From: Astropecten irregularis
Lineage: Eukaryota; Echinodermata; Asteroidea; Paxillosida; Astropectinidae
Assembly (NCBI GenBank): GCA_963971285.1
Contig: OZ020246.1
Location: forward strand, 11,577,217 to 11,641,216
DNA length: 64,000 nt
Direction of reading: 5' to 3'
In this document: piece after piece, positions 35,880-46,654 of the stretch
Position numbering within the stretch: the first letter of the stretch is position 1
Layout of the letters: every line of letters starts with the position of its first letter
Notes under the pieces: model-generated
The model's database searches: none
The model's input: only the letters and a program-made list of their open reading frames with translations
Told to the model about the DNA's origin: nothing
Position numbers and translations under genes: made by a program

Positions 35880-38800
35880 AAAAATCTATTCTGACATTGG
35901 ACTCGCTTGAAATATATCAAATTTTGGCATTATCATCACGGGTCAAAAAGTGGATGTTTTTACCAGGTCCGGACCCGATAGCCATCGGCCAATTTTCACC
36001 AGGTCCGGACCTGATAGCCAGGGGTCCCGGGTGCGAAACCTGAAACTTCATAATTTTTTTTCCGGACATTAAAAAATCTAATCTGACATTGGACTCGCTT
36101 GAAATATATCAAAATTTGGCATTATCATCACGGGTCAAAAAGTGGATGTTTTCACCAGGACGGACCTGATAGCCATCGGCCATTTTTCACCAGGTCCGGA
36201 CCTGATAGCCAGGGGTCCCGGGTGCGAAACACGAAACTTCATAATTTTTTTTCCGGACATTAAAGAATCTAATCTAACATCGGCCTCGCTTGAAATATAT
36301 CAAAATTTGGCATTATCATCACGGGTCAAAAAGGGGATGTTTTTACCAGGTCCGGACCCGATAGCCATCGGCCAATTTTCACCAGGTCCGGACCTGATAG
36401 CCAGGGGTCCCGGGTGCGAAACCTGAAACTTCATAATTTTTTTCCGGACATTAAAAAATCTAATCTAACATCGGACTCGCTTGAAATATATCAAAATTTG
36501 GCATTATCATCACGGGTCAAAAAGTGGATGTTTTCACCAGGTCCGGACCTGATAGCCATCGGCCATTTTTCACCAGGTCCGGACCTGATAGCCAGGGGTC
36601 CCGGGTGCAATATCCGAAACTTCATAATTTTTTTTTCCTGACACTAAAAAATCTAATCTGACATTGGACTCGCTTGAAATATATCAAATTTGGCATTATC
36701 ATCAAGGGTCAAAAAGTGGATGTTTTCACCAGGTCCGGACCTGATAGCCATCGTCCAATTTTCACCAGGTCCGGACCTGATAGCCAGGGGTCCCGGGTGC
36801 GAAACCCGAAACTTCATAATTTTTTTTCCGGACATTAAAAAATCTAATCTAACATCGGACTCGCTTGAAATATATCAAAATTTGGCATTATCATCACGGG
36901 TCAAAAAGTGGATGTTTTCACCAGGTCCGGACCTGATAGCCATCGGCCTTTTTTCACCAGGTCCGGACCTGATAGCCAGGGGGGTCCCGGGTGCGATATC
37001 CGAAACTTCATAATTTTTTTTTCCTGACACTAAAAAATCTAATCTGACATTGGACTCGCTTGAAATATATCAAAATTTGGCATTATCATCACAGGTCAAA
37101 AAGTGGATGTTTTCACCAGGTCCGGACCTGATAGCCATCGGCCATTTTTCACCAGGTCCGGACCTGATAGCCAGGGGTCCCGGGTGCGAAACCCGAAACT
37201 TCATAATTTTTTTTCCAGACATTAAAAAATCTAATCTGACATCGGACTCGCTTGAAATATATCAAAATTTGGCATTATCATCACGGGTCAAAAAGTGGAT
37301 TTTTCACCAGGTCCGGACCTGATGGCCATCGGCCAATTTTCACCAGGTCCGGACCTGATAGCCAGGGGTCCCGGGTGCGATATCCGAAACTTCATAATTT
37401 TTTTTTTCCTGACACTAAAAAATCTAATCTTACATCGGACTCGCTTGAAATATATCAAAATTTGGCATTATCATCACAGGTCAAAAAGTGGATGTTTTTT
37501 ACCAGGTCCGGACCTGACAGCCATCGGCCATTTTTCACCAGGTCCGGACCTGATAGCCAGGGGGTCCCGGGTGCGATATCCGAAACTTCATAATTTTTTT
37601 TTCCTGACACTAAAAAATCTAATCTGACATTGGACTCGCTTGAAATATATCAAAATTTGGCATTATCATCACAGGTCAAAAAGTGGATGTTTTCACCAGG
37701 TCCGGACCTGAGAGCCATCGGCCATTTTTCACCAGGTCCGGACCTGATAGCCAGGGGTCCCGGGTGCGATATCCGAAACTTCATAATTTTTTTTTTCCTG
37801 ACACTAAAAAATCTAATCTGACATTGGACTCGCTTGAAATATATCAAAATTTGGCAATATCATCACGGGTCAAAAAGTTGATGTTTTCACCAGGTCCGGA
37901 CTTGATAGCCACCGGCCATTTTTCACCAGGTCCGGACCTGATAGCCAGGGGTCCCGGGTGCGAAACCCGAAACTTCATAAATTTTTTTCCAGACATTAAA
38001 AAATCTAATCTGACATCAGACTCGCTTGAAATATATCAAAATTTGGCATTATCATCACGGGTCAAAAAGTAGATGTTTTCACCAGGTCCGGACCTGATAG
38101 CCATCGGCCATTTTTCACCAGGTCCGGACCTGATAGCCAGGGGTCCCGGGTGCGAAACCCGAAACTTCATATTTTTTTTTCCAGACATTAAAAAATCTAA
38201 TCTGACATCGGACTCGCTTGAAATATATCAAAATTTGGCATTATCATCACGGGTCAAAAAGTGGATGTTTTTACCAGGTCCGGACCCGATAGCCATCGGC
38301 CAATTTTCACCAGGTCCGGACCTGATAGCCAGGGGTCCCGGGTGCGATATCCGAAACTTCATAATTTTTTTTCCGGACATTAAAAAATCTAATCTAACAT
38401 CGGACTCGCTTGAAATATATCAAAATTTGGCATTATCATCACGGGTCAAAAAGTGGATGTTTTCACCAGGTCCGGACCTGATAGCCATCGGCCATTTTTC
38501 ACTAGGTCCGGACCTGATAGCCAGGGGTCCCGGGTGCGAAACCTGAAACTTCATAATTTTTTTTTCCTGACACTAAAAAATCTATTCTGACATTGGACTC
38601 GCTTGAAATATATCAAATTTTGGCATTATCATCACGGGTCAAAAAGTGGATGTTTTTACCAGGTCCGGACCCGATAGCCATCGGCCAATTTTCACCAGGT
38701 CCGGACCTGATAGCCAGGGGTCCCGGGTGCGAAACCTGAAACTTCATAATTTTTTTTCCGGACATTAAAAAATCTAATCTGACATTGGACTCGCTTGAAA

Positions 38801-40100
38801 TATATCAAAATTTGGCATTATCATCACGGGTCAAAAAGTGGATGTTTTCACCAGGACGGACCTGATAGCCATCGGCCATTTTTCACCAGGTCCGGACCTG
38901 ATAGCCAGGGGTCCCGGGTGCGAAACACGAAACTTCATAATTTTTTTTCCGGACATTAAAGAATCTAATCTAACATCGGCCTCGCTTGAAATATATCAAA
39001 ATTTGGCATTATCATCACGGGTCAAAAAGGGGATGTTTTTACCAGGTCCGGACCCGATAGCCATCGGCCAATTTTCACCAGGTCCGGACCTGATAGCCAG
39101 GGGTCCCGGGTGCGAAACCTGAAACTTCATAATTTTTTTCCGGACATTAAAAAATCTAATCTAACATCGGACTCGCTTGAAATATATCAAAATTTGGCAT
39201 TATCATCACGGGTCAAAAAGTGGATGTTTTCACCAGGTCCGGACCTGATAGCCATCGGCCATTTTTCACCAGGTCCGGACCTGATAGCCAGGGGTCCCGG
39301 GTGCAATATCCGAAACTTCATAATTTTTTTTTCCTGACACTAAAAAATCTAATCTGACATTGGACTCGCTTGAAATATATCAAATTTGGCATTATCATCA
39401 AGGGTCAAAAAGTGGATGTTTTCACCAGGTCCGGACCTGATAGCCATCGTCCAATTTTCACCAGGTCCGGACCTGATAGCCAGGGGTCCCGGGTGCGAAA
39501 CCCGAAACTTCATAATTTTTTTTCCGGACATTAAAAAATCTAATCTAACATCGGACTCGCTTGAAATATATCAAAATTTGGCATTATCATCACGGGTCAA
39601 AAAGTGGATGTTTTCACCAGGTCCGGACCTGATAGCCATCGGCCTTTTTTCACCAGGTCCGGACCTGATAGCCAGGGGGGTCCCGGGTGCGATATCCGAA
39701 ACTTCATAATTTTTTTTTCCTGACACTAAAAAATCTAATCTGACATTGGACTCGCTTGAAATATATCAAAATTTGGCATTATCATCACAGGTCAAAAAGT
39801 GGATGTTTTCACCAGGTCCGGACCTGATAGCCATCGGCCATTTTTCACCAGGTCCGGACCTGATAGCCAGGGGTCCCGGGTGCGAAACCCGAAACTTCAT
39901 AATTTTTTTTCCAGACATTAAAAAATCTAATCTGACATCGGACTCGCTTGAAATATATCAAAATTTGGCATTATCATCACGGGTCAAAAAGTGGATTTTT
40001 CACCAGGTCCGGACCTGATGGCCATCGGCCAATTTTCACCAGGTCCGGACCTGATAGCCAGGGGTCCCGGGTGCGATATCCGAAACTTCATAATTTTTTT
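35880..40100. repeat. 2696 bp (14-mer) offset duplication in array 1
   Basis: Landmarks at about 35885-37400 recur 2696 bp further on, including AATCTATTCTGACATTGG (35884 and 38580), GGACGGACC boxes, GCGAAACACGAAAC, and a 7-T version of the poly-T run near 36435 and 39131. Block edges are approximate. Confidence 0.75.
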
Positions 40101-43100
40101 TTTCCTGACACTAAAAAATCTAATCTGACATTGGACTCGCTTGAAATATATCAAAATTTGGCATTATCATCACGGGTCAAAAAGTGGATTTTTCACCAGG
40201 TCCGGACCTGATGGCCATCGGCCATTTTTCACCAGGTCCGGACCTGATAGCCAGGGGTCCTGGGTGCGAAACCCGAAACTTCATAATTTTTTTTCCAGAC
40301 ATTAAAAAATCTAATCTGACATCGGACTCGCTTGAAATATATCAAAATTTGGCATTATCATCACGGGTCAAAAAGTGGATTTTTCACCAGGTCCGGACCT
40401 GATGGCCATCGGCCAATTTTCACCAGGTCCGGACCTGATAGCCAGGGGTCCCGGGTGCGATATCCGAAACTTCATAATTTTTTTTTTCCTGACACTAAAA
40501 AATCTAATCTGACATTGGACTCGCTTGAAATATATCAAAATTTGGCATTATCATCACGGGTCAAAAAGTGGATTTTTCACCAGGTCCGGACCTGATGGCC
40601 ATCGGCCAATTTTCACCAGGTCCGGACCTGATAGCCAGGGGTCCCGGGTGCGATATCCGAAACTTCATAATTTTTTTTTTCCTGACACTAAAAAATCTAA
40701 TCTGACATTGGACTCGCTTGAAATATATCAAAATTTGGCATTATCATCACAGGTCAAAAAGTGGATGTTTTCACCAGGTCCGGACCTGATAGCCATCGGC
40801 CATTTTTCACCAGGTCCGGACCTGATAGCTAGGGGTCCTGGGTGCAAGACCCAAAACTTCATAATTTTTTTTCCAGACATTAAAAAATCTAATCTGACAT
40901 TGGACTCGCTTGAAATATATCAAAATTTTGCATTATCATCACGGGTCAAAAAGGGGATGTTTTTACCAGGTCCGGACCCGATAGCCATCGGCCAATTTTC
41001 ACCAGGTCCGGACCTGATAGCCAGGGGTCCCGGGTGCGAAACCTGAAACTTCATAATTTTTTTTCCGGACATTAAAAAATCTAATCTAACATCGGACTCG
41101 CTTGAAATATATCAAAATTTGGCATTATCATCACGGGTCAAAAAGTGGATGTTTTCACCAGGTCCGGACCTGATAGCCATCGGCCATTTTTCACCAGGTC
41201 CGGACCTGATAGCCAGGGGTCCCGGGTGCAATATCCGAAACTTCATAATTTTTTTTTCCTGACACTAAAAAATCTAATCTGACATTGGACTCGCTTGAAA
41301 TATATCAAATTTGGCATTATCATCAAGGGTCAAAAAGTGGATGTTTTCACCAGGTCCGGACCTGATAGCCATCGTCCAATTTTCACCAGGTCCGGACCTG
41401 ATAGCCAGGGGTCCCGGGTGCGAAACCCGAAACTTCATAATTTTTTTTCCGGACATTAAAAAATCTAATCTGACATTGGACTCGCTTGAAATATATCAAA
41501 ATTTGGCATTATCATCACAGGTCAAAAAGTGGATGTTTTCACCAGGTCCGGACCTGATAGCCATCGGCCATTTTTCACCAGGTCCGGACCTGGCAGCCAG
41601 GGGTCCTGGGTGCGAAACCCGAAACTTCATAATTTTTTTTCCAGACATTAAAAAATCTAATCTGACATCAGACTCGCTTGAAATATATCAAAATTTGGCA
41701 TTATCATCACAGGTCAAAAAGTGGATGTTTTTTACCAGGTCCGGACCTGACAGCCATCGGCCATTTTTCACCAGGTCCGGACCTGATAGCCAGGGGGTCC
41801 CGGGTGCGATATCCGAAACTTCATAATTTTTTTTTCCTGACACTAAAAAATCTAATCTGACATTGGACTCGCTTGAAATATATCAAAATTTGGCATTATC
41901 ATCACAGGTCAAAAAGTGGATGTTTTCACCAGGTCCGGACCTGAGAGCCATCGGCCATTTTTCACCAGGTCCGGACCTGATAGCCAGGGGTCCCGGGTGC
42001 GAAACCCGAAACTTCATATTTTTTTTTCCAGACATTAAAAAATCTAATCTGACATCGGACTCGCTTGAAATATATCAAAATTTGGCATTATCATCAAGGG
42101 GTAAAAAGTGGATGTTTTTACCAGGTCCGGACCCGATAGCCATCGGCCAATTTTCACCAGGTCCGGACCTGATAGCCAGGGGTCCCGGGTGCGATATCCG
42201 AAACTTCATAATTTTTTTTCCGGACATTAAAAAATCTAATCTAACATCGGACTCGCTTGAAATATATCAAAATTTGGCATTATCATCACGGGTCAAAAAG
42301 TGGATGTTTTCACCAGGTCCGGACCTGATAGCCATCGGCCATTTTTCACTAGGTCCGGACCTGATAGCCAGGGGTCCCGGGTGCGAAACCTGAAACTTCA
42401 TAAATTTTTTTCCGGACATTAAAAAATCTAATCTTACATCGGACTCGCTTGAAATATATCAAAATTTGGCATTATCATCACAGGTCAAAAAGTGGATGTT
42501 TTTTACCAGGTCCGGACCTGACAGCCATCGGCCATTTTTCACCAGGTCCGGACCTGATAGCCAGGGGGTCCCGGGTGCGATATCCGAAACTTCATAATTT
42601 TTTTTTCCTGACACTAAAAAATCTAATCTGACATTGGACTCGCTTGAAATATATCAAAATTTGGCATTATCATCACAGGTCAAAAAGTGGATGTTTTCAC
42701 CAGGTCCGGACCTGAGAGCCATCGGCCATTTTTCACCAGGTCCGGACCTGATAGCCAGGGGTCCCGGGTGCGATATCCGAAACTTCATAATTTTTTTTTT
42801 CCTGACACTAAAAAATCTAATCTGACATTGGACTCGCTTGAAATATATCAAAATTTGGCAATATCATCACGGGTCAAAAAGTTGATGTTTTCACCAGGTC
42901 CGGACTTGATAGCCACCGGCCATTTTTCACCAGGTCCGGACCTGATAGCCAGGGGTCCCGGGTGCGAAACCCGAAACTTCATAAATTTTTTTCCAGACAT
43001 TAAAAAATCTAATCTGACATCAGACTCGCTTGAAATATATCAAAATTTGGCATTATCATCACGGGTCAAAAAGTAGATGTTTTCACCAGGTCCGGACCTG

Positions 43101-43560
43101 ATAGCCATCGGCCATTTTTCACCAGGTCCGGACCTGATAGCCAGGGGTCCCGGGTGCGAAACCCGAAACTTCATATTTTTTTTTCCAGACATTAAAAAAT
43201 CTAATCTGACATCGGACTCGCTTGAAATATATCAAAATTTGGCATTATCATCACGGGTCAAAAAGTGGATGTTTTTACCAGGTCCGGACCCGATAGCCAT
43301 CGGCCAATTTTCACCAGGTCCGGACCTGATAGCCAGGGGTCCCGGGTGCGATATCCGAAACTTCATAATTTTTTTTCCGGACATTAAAAAATCTAATCTA
43401 ACATCGGACTCGCTTGAAATATATCAAAATTTGGCATTATCATCACGGGTCAAAAAGTGGATGTTTTCACCAGGTCCGGACCTGATAGCCATCGGCCATT
43501 TTTCACTAGGTCCGGACCTGATAGCCAGGGGTCCCGGGTGCGAAACCTGAAACTTCATAA
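37490..43560. repeat. 5004 bp (26-mer) offset duplication in array 1
   Basis: Monomers between about 37490 and 38560 recur at 42494-43560. They share GTTTTTTACCAGG, GACCTGAGAGCC, GGACTTGATAGCCACCGG and TTTTTCACTAGGTCC. Parts also recur 962 bp later (42687 to 43649). These overlap the 2696 bp duplication, showing that blocks of different size were copied at different times. Confidence 0.75.
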
Positions 43561-44928
43561 TTTTTTTTCCGGACATTAAAAAATCTAATCTTACATCGGA
43601 CTCGCTTGAAATATATCAAAATTTGGCAATATCATCACGGGTCAAAAAGTGGATGTTTTCACCAGGTCCGGACCTGATAGCCATCGGCCATTTTTCACCA
43701 GGTCCGGACCTGATAGCCAGGGGTCCCGGGTGCGATATCCGAAACTTCTTAATTTTTTTTTTCCTGACACTAAAAAATCTAATCTGACATTGGACTCGCT
43801 TGAAATATATCAAAATTTGGCAATATCATCACGGGTCAAAAAGTTGATGTTTTCACCAGGTCCGGACTTGATAGCCACCGGCCATTTTTCACCAGGTCCG
43901 GACCTGATAGCCAGGGGTCCCGGGTGCGAAACCCGAAACTTCATAAATTTTTTTCCAGACATTAAAAAATCTAATCTGACATCAGACTCGCTTGAAATAT
44001 ATCAAAATTTGGCATTATCATCACGGGTCAAAAAGTAGATGTTTTCACCAGGTCCGGACCTGATAGCCATCGGCCATTTTTCACCAGGTCCGGACCTGAT
44101 AGCCAGGGGTCCCGGGTGCAATATCCGAAACTTCATAATTTTTTTTTCCTGACACTATAAAATCTAATCTGACATTGGACTCGCTTGAAATATATCAAAA
44201 TTTGGCATTATCATCAAGGGTCAAAAAGTGGATGTTTTCACCAGGTCCGGACCTGATAGCCATCGGCCAATTTTCACCAGGTCCGGACCTGATAGCCAGG
44301 GGTCCCGGGTGCGAAACCTGAAACTTCATAATTTTTTTCCGGACATTAAAAAATCTAATCTAACATCGGACTCGCTTGTAATATATGAAAATTTGGCATT
44401 ATCCTCACGGGTCAAAAAGTGGATGTTTTCACCAGGTCCGGACCTGACAGCCATCGGCCATTTTTCACCAGGTCCGGACCTGATAGCCAGGGGTCCCGGG
44501 TGCGAGATCCAAAACTTCATAATTTTTTTTCCAGACATTAAAAAATCTAATCTGACATCGGACTTGCTTGAAATATATCAAAATTTGGCATTACCTTCAC
44601 GGGTCAAAAAGTGGATGTTTTCACCAGGTCCGGACCTGATAGCCATCGGCCATTTTTCACCAGGTAGCCACAGGTCCCGGGTGCGAAACCCGAAACTTCA
44701 TAAATTTTTTTCCAGACATTAAAAAATCTAATCTGACATCGGACTCGCTTGAAATATATCAAAATTTGGCATTATCATCACGGGTCAAAAAGTGGATGTT
44801 TTCACCAGGTCCGGACCTGATAGCCATCGGCCATTTTTCACCAGGTCCGGACCTGATAGCCAGGGGTCCCGGGTGCAATATCCGAAACTTCATAATTTTT
44901 TTTCCGGACATTAAAAAATCTAATCTAA

Positions 44929-45136
44929 GTGTTACACAGCTGAGATTGAAGTTCATCATAACTTCAGTAAGGATAACCCTTTTTTCTTAAGGTTGATGGC
45001 CTACATGTACACACATGTATAAGTAACTTTGTTACTGGTACTTGTGGTAGCATACCAAAACAGAAATCTTCAAAAATTTACCTACATGTATAACTTACAC
45101 CTGGGTATAAAGATGGTGATGGTAGAAACATACTGT
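44929..45136. other. Right flank of array 1, no gene recognised
   Basis: The satellite stops abruptly after TCTAATCTAA. The following sequence contains TACATGTA-type words and no supported ORF. Confidence 0.5.
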
Positions 45137-45405
45137 GGAAAGAATTCCACTGACGGCCAATTACCATGATTACGGAAACAGGATTATTTACTCCAAGAGC
45201 TAGCTTATTGGATGCAGGTCATGAGAAACTTCAATCTCAGGTGTGTATACTGGGGTAGCATATCTGAAACGTGAGATTTTCAGTGTTTTTTTGTCCTACA
45301 ATAATACACTTCGAATGCAGCGATAGCCATTTTTCACATAACGCCCTCTAGCTGTCGGTCCCATTGGTTTGTGCACAAGTGATGGCCGTCAGTGGAATTC
45401 TTTCC
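45137..45405. mobile_element. 269 bp MITE with GGAAAGAATTCCACTGACGG ends
   Basis: Inverted repeats of 23 bp, starting GGAAAGAATTCCACTGACGG, lie at 45137-45159 and 45383-45405. A short ATAC occurs just outside each end and may be the target duplication, but the left side has two or three extra bases, so this is uncertain. The element is non-coding. A lone right end of the same element occurs at 46049-46081. Confidence 0.75.
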
Positions 45406-45440
45406 CATACATGTACTGTTACCGTATACCATTAACATTT

Positions 45441-45639
45441 TGGGTCTGAGTCGGCTTGGGTCTGAGTTGGCTTGGGTCTGAGTTGGCTTGGGTTTGAGTT
45501 GGCTTGGGTCTGAGTCGGCTTGGGTCTGAGTCGGCTTGGGTTTGATTTGGCTTGGGTCTGAGTCGGCTTGGGTCTGAGTCGGCTTGGGTCTGAGTCGGCT
45601 TGGGTCTGAGTCGGCTTGGGTCTGAGTCGGCTTGGGTCA
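45441..45639. repeat. 16 bp minisatellite, about 12 copies
   Basis: Tandem GGCTTGGGTCTGAGTC/T units. The T/C change at the last position is the main variant (TTGG against TCGG, a CpG site). Because three units equal 16 codons, the minus strand is open and gives a repetitive PKPTQTQ-type peptide, which I treat as an artefact of the repeat. Confidence 0.95.
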
Positions 45640-46028
45640 TCAAATTGCGATGAAGTCATACCGAATTTGAATAGATGATTTTTTTTTAATAATTTCATTA
45701 ATTATGTTGTATTTGTGTATTTCTTTGTGGGGACAGATTCTATGGACCATGATCCTTTCACCACTGTATCTGATTCCAGACGAGGTTTAATTACTTGCAA
45801 TTCCCTTCCCTGGCTCATTCTGATGTGTGCTAACAAATTGAAGGAACTCCTTGCGGTACAAATGAGTAAGTGACATCTACAATTAATATTCTACATTATT
45901 GTTTGCACACTGGAAATAATGAATCAGAAAGTGCAAACAGTAAATAAGTTCGTTGTAATGTGCAAATGTATTTCACGAGATAGATGCCACAAGTTTTGGA
46001 CAGGAGTCGGCCAGACTACAACCGTCAT
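45634..46028. repeat. Spacer duplication, copy 1 (~390 bp)
   Basis: The sequence after the first minisatellite, from GCGATGAAGTCATACCG to GGCCAGACTACAACCGTCAT, is repeated after the second minisatellite at about 46648-47028 with roughly a tenth of positions changed plus small indels. A donor-like GAGTAAGT near 45867 and an acceptor-like TTTCTTTGTGGGGACAG near 45736 are present, but no reading frame is intact in both copies, so I do not call an exon. Confidence 0.85.
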
Positions 46029-46048
46029 GAATAGAATGAACAACACAA

Positions 46049-46081
46049 CACAAGTGATGGCCGTCAGTGAAATTCTTTCCC
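46049..46081. mobile_element. Solo MITE terminus
   Basis: CAAGTGATGGCCGTCAGTG followed by AATTCTTTCCC matches the right end of the MITE at 45137-45405, with one mismatch inside the inverted repeat. The rest of that element is missing to the left, so this is a truncated copy. It directly abuts the dispersed repeat at 46083. Confidence 0.7.
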
Positions 46082-46082
46082 T

Positions 46083-46195
46083 TTTAAAGATCAAAATTAA
46101 AAGTGAAAAGATTTTTAAAATACTGTGGGTGTTTTTTCATTGTTTTCTCAAAAATTGGGCACCATTATGGGACTGACATTTTCTCAGATGACTGT
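46083..46195 (+). repeat. Dispersed repeat shared with 2690-2820
   Basis: Plus-strand copy of the block seen on the minus strand at 2690-2820. It ends where the second minisatellite begins, shortly after ATGGGACTGACATTTTC. The ORF seen in the left copy is here cut off by the minisatellite. Confidence 0.65.
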
Positions 46196-46199
46196 TGTT

Positions 46200-46654
46200 G
46201 GGTCTGAGTTGGCTTTGGTCTGAGTTGGCTTGGGTCTGAGTTGGCTTGGGTCTGTCAGTATGCTTGGGTCTGAGTTGTCTTTGGTCTGAGTTGGCTTGGG
46301 TCTGAGTTGGCTTGGGTCTGAGTCAGCTTGTGTCTGAGTCGGCTTGGGTCTGAGTCGGCTTGGGTCTGAGTTGGCTTGGGTCTTAGTTGGCCTGGGTCTG
46401 AGTTGGCTTGGGTCTGAGTCGGCTTGGGTCTGAGTCGGCTTGGGTCTGAGTTGGCTTGGGTCTGAGTCGGCTTGGGTCTGAGTCGGCTTGGGTCTGAGTC
46501 GGCTTGTGTCTGAGTAGGCTTTTGTCTGAGTTGGCTTGGGTCTGAGTCGGCTTGGGTCTTAGTCGGCTTGGGTCTGAGTCGGCTTGGGTCTGAGTCGGCT
46601 TGGGTCTGAGTTGGCTTGGGTCTGAGTTGGCTTGGGTCTGAGTCGGCTTGGGTC
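46200..46654. repeat. 16 bp minisatellite, about 28 copies
   Basis: Same 16 bp unit as at 45441-45639 but more than twice as long and more variable (GGCCTGGG, GGCTTTGG, GTCTTAG and GTCTGTCAG variants). The plus strand is rich in short G runs (GG and GGG every 16 bp). Confidence 0.95.

Larger units (their letters stand above)
5157..44928. repeat. Satellite array 1, ~192 bp monomer, about 200 copies
   Basis: A head-to-tail array of a monomer that varies between about 191 and 194 bp, mainly in a poly-T run. Each monomer holds, in order, a 28 bp box TTTTCACCAGGTCCGGACCT... twice, 36 bp apart, each with the perfect palindrome CAGGTCCGGACCTG; a GGGGTCCCGGGTGC segment able to form a 5 bp stem; CTTCATAA plus poly-T; CCGGACATTAAAAAATCTAAT or its variants CCAGACATT and CCTGACACT; CTCGCTTGAAATATATC; and a GGTCAAAAAGTGGATG link to the next unit. 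Copy number is array length minus the MITEs divided by 192. The plus-strand frame through 64 codons is free of stops in many monomers, but frequent 1 bp length changes break it and the units have no start or splice logic, so I do not call genes. Internal order is irregularly higher-order. Confidence 0.97.

Noticed and set aside
5157-44928. Tandem repeats with palindromes as a CRISPR array
   Set aside because: There are no unique spacers: the whole 192 bp unit repeats, and the context is eukaryotic.
5215-44990. Dozens of long open frames in array 1 (up to 317 codons) as repetitive proteins
   Set aside because: They follow the 192 bp unit, shift frame with poly-T length, have different starts and stops in each block, and exist on both strands. 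A satellite explains them fully.
45737-45867. Possible exon between TTTGTGGGGACAG and GAGTAAGT in the spacer
   Set aside because: Splice-like ends are present, but the frame open in one copy is closed by a stop and an indel in the other, and no domain is recognisable.
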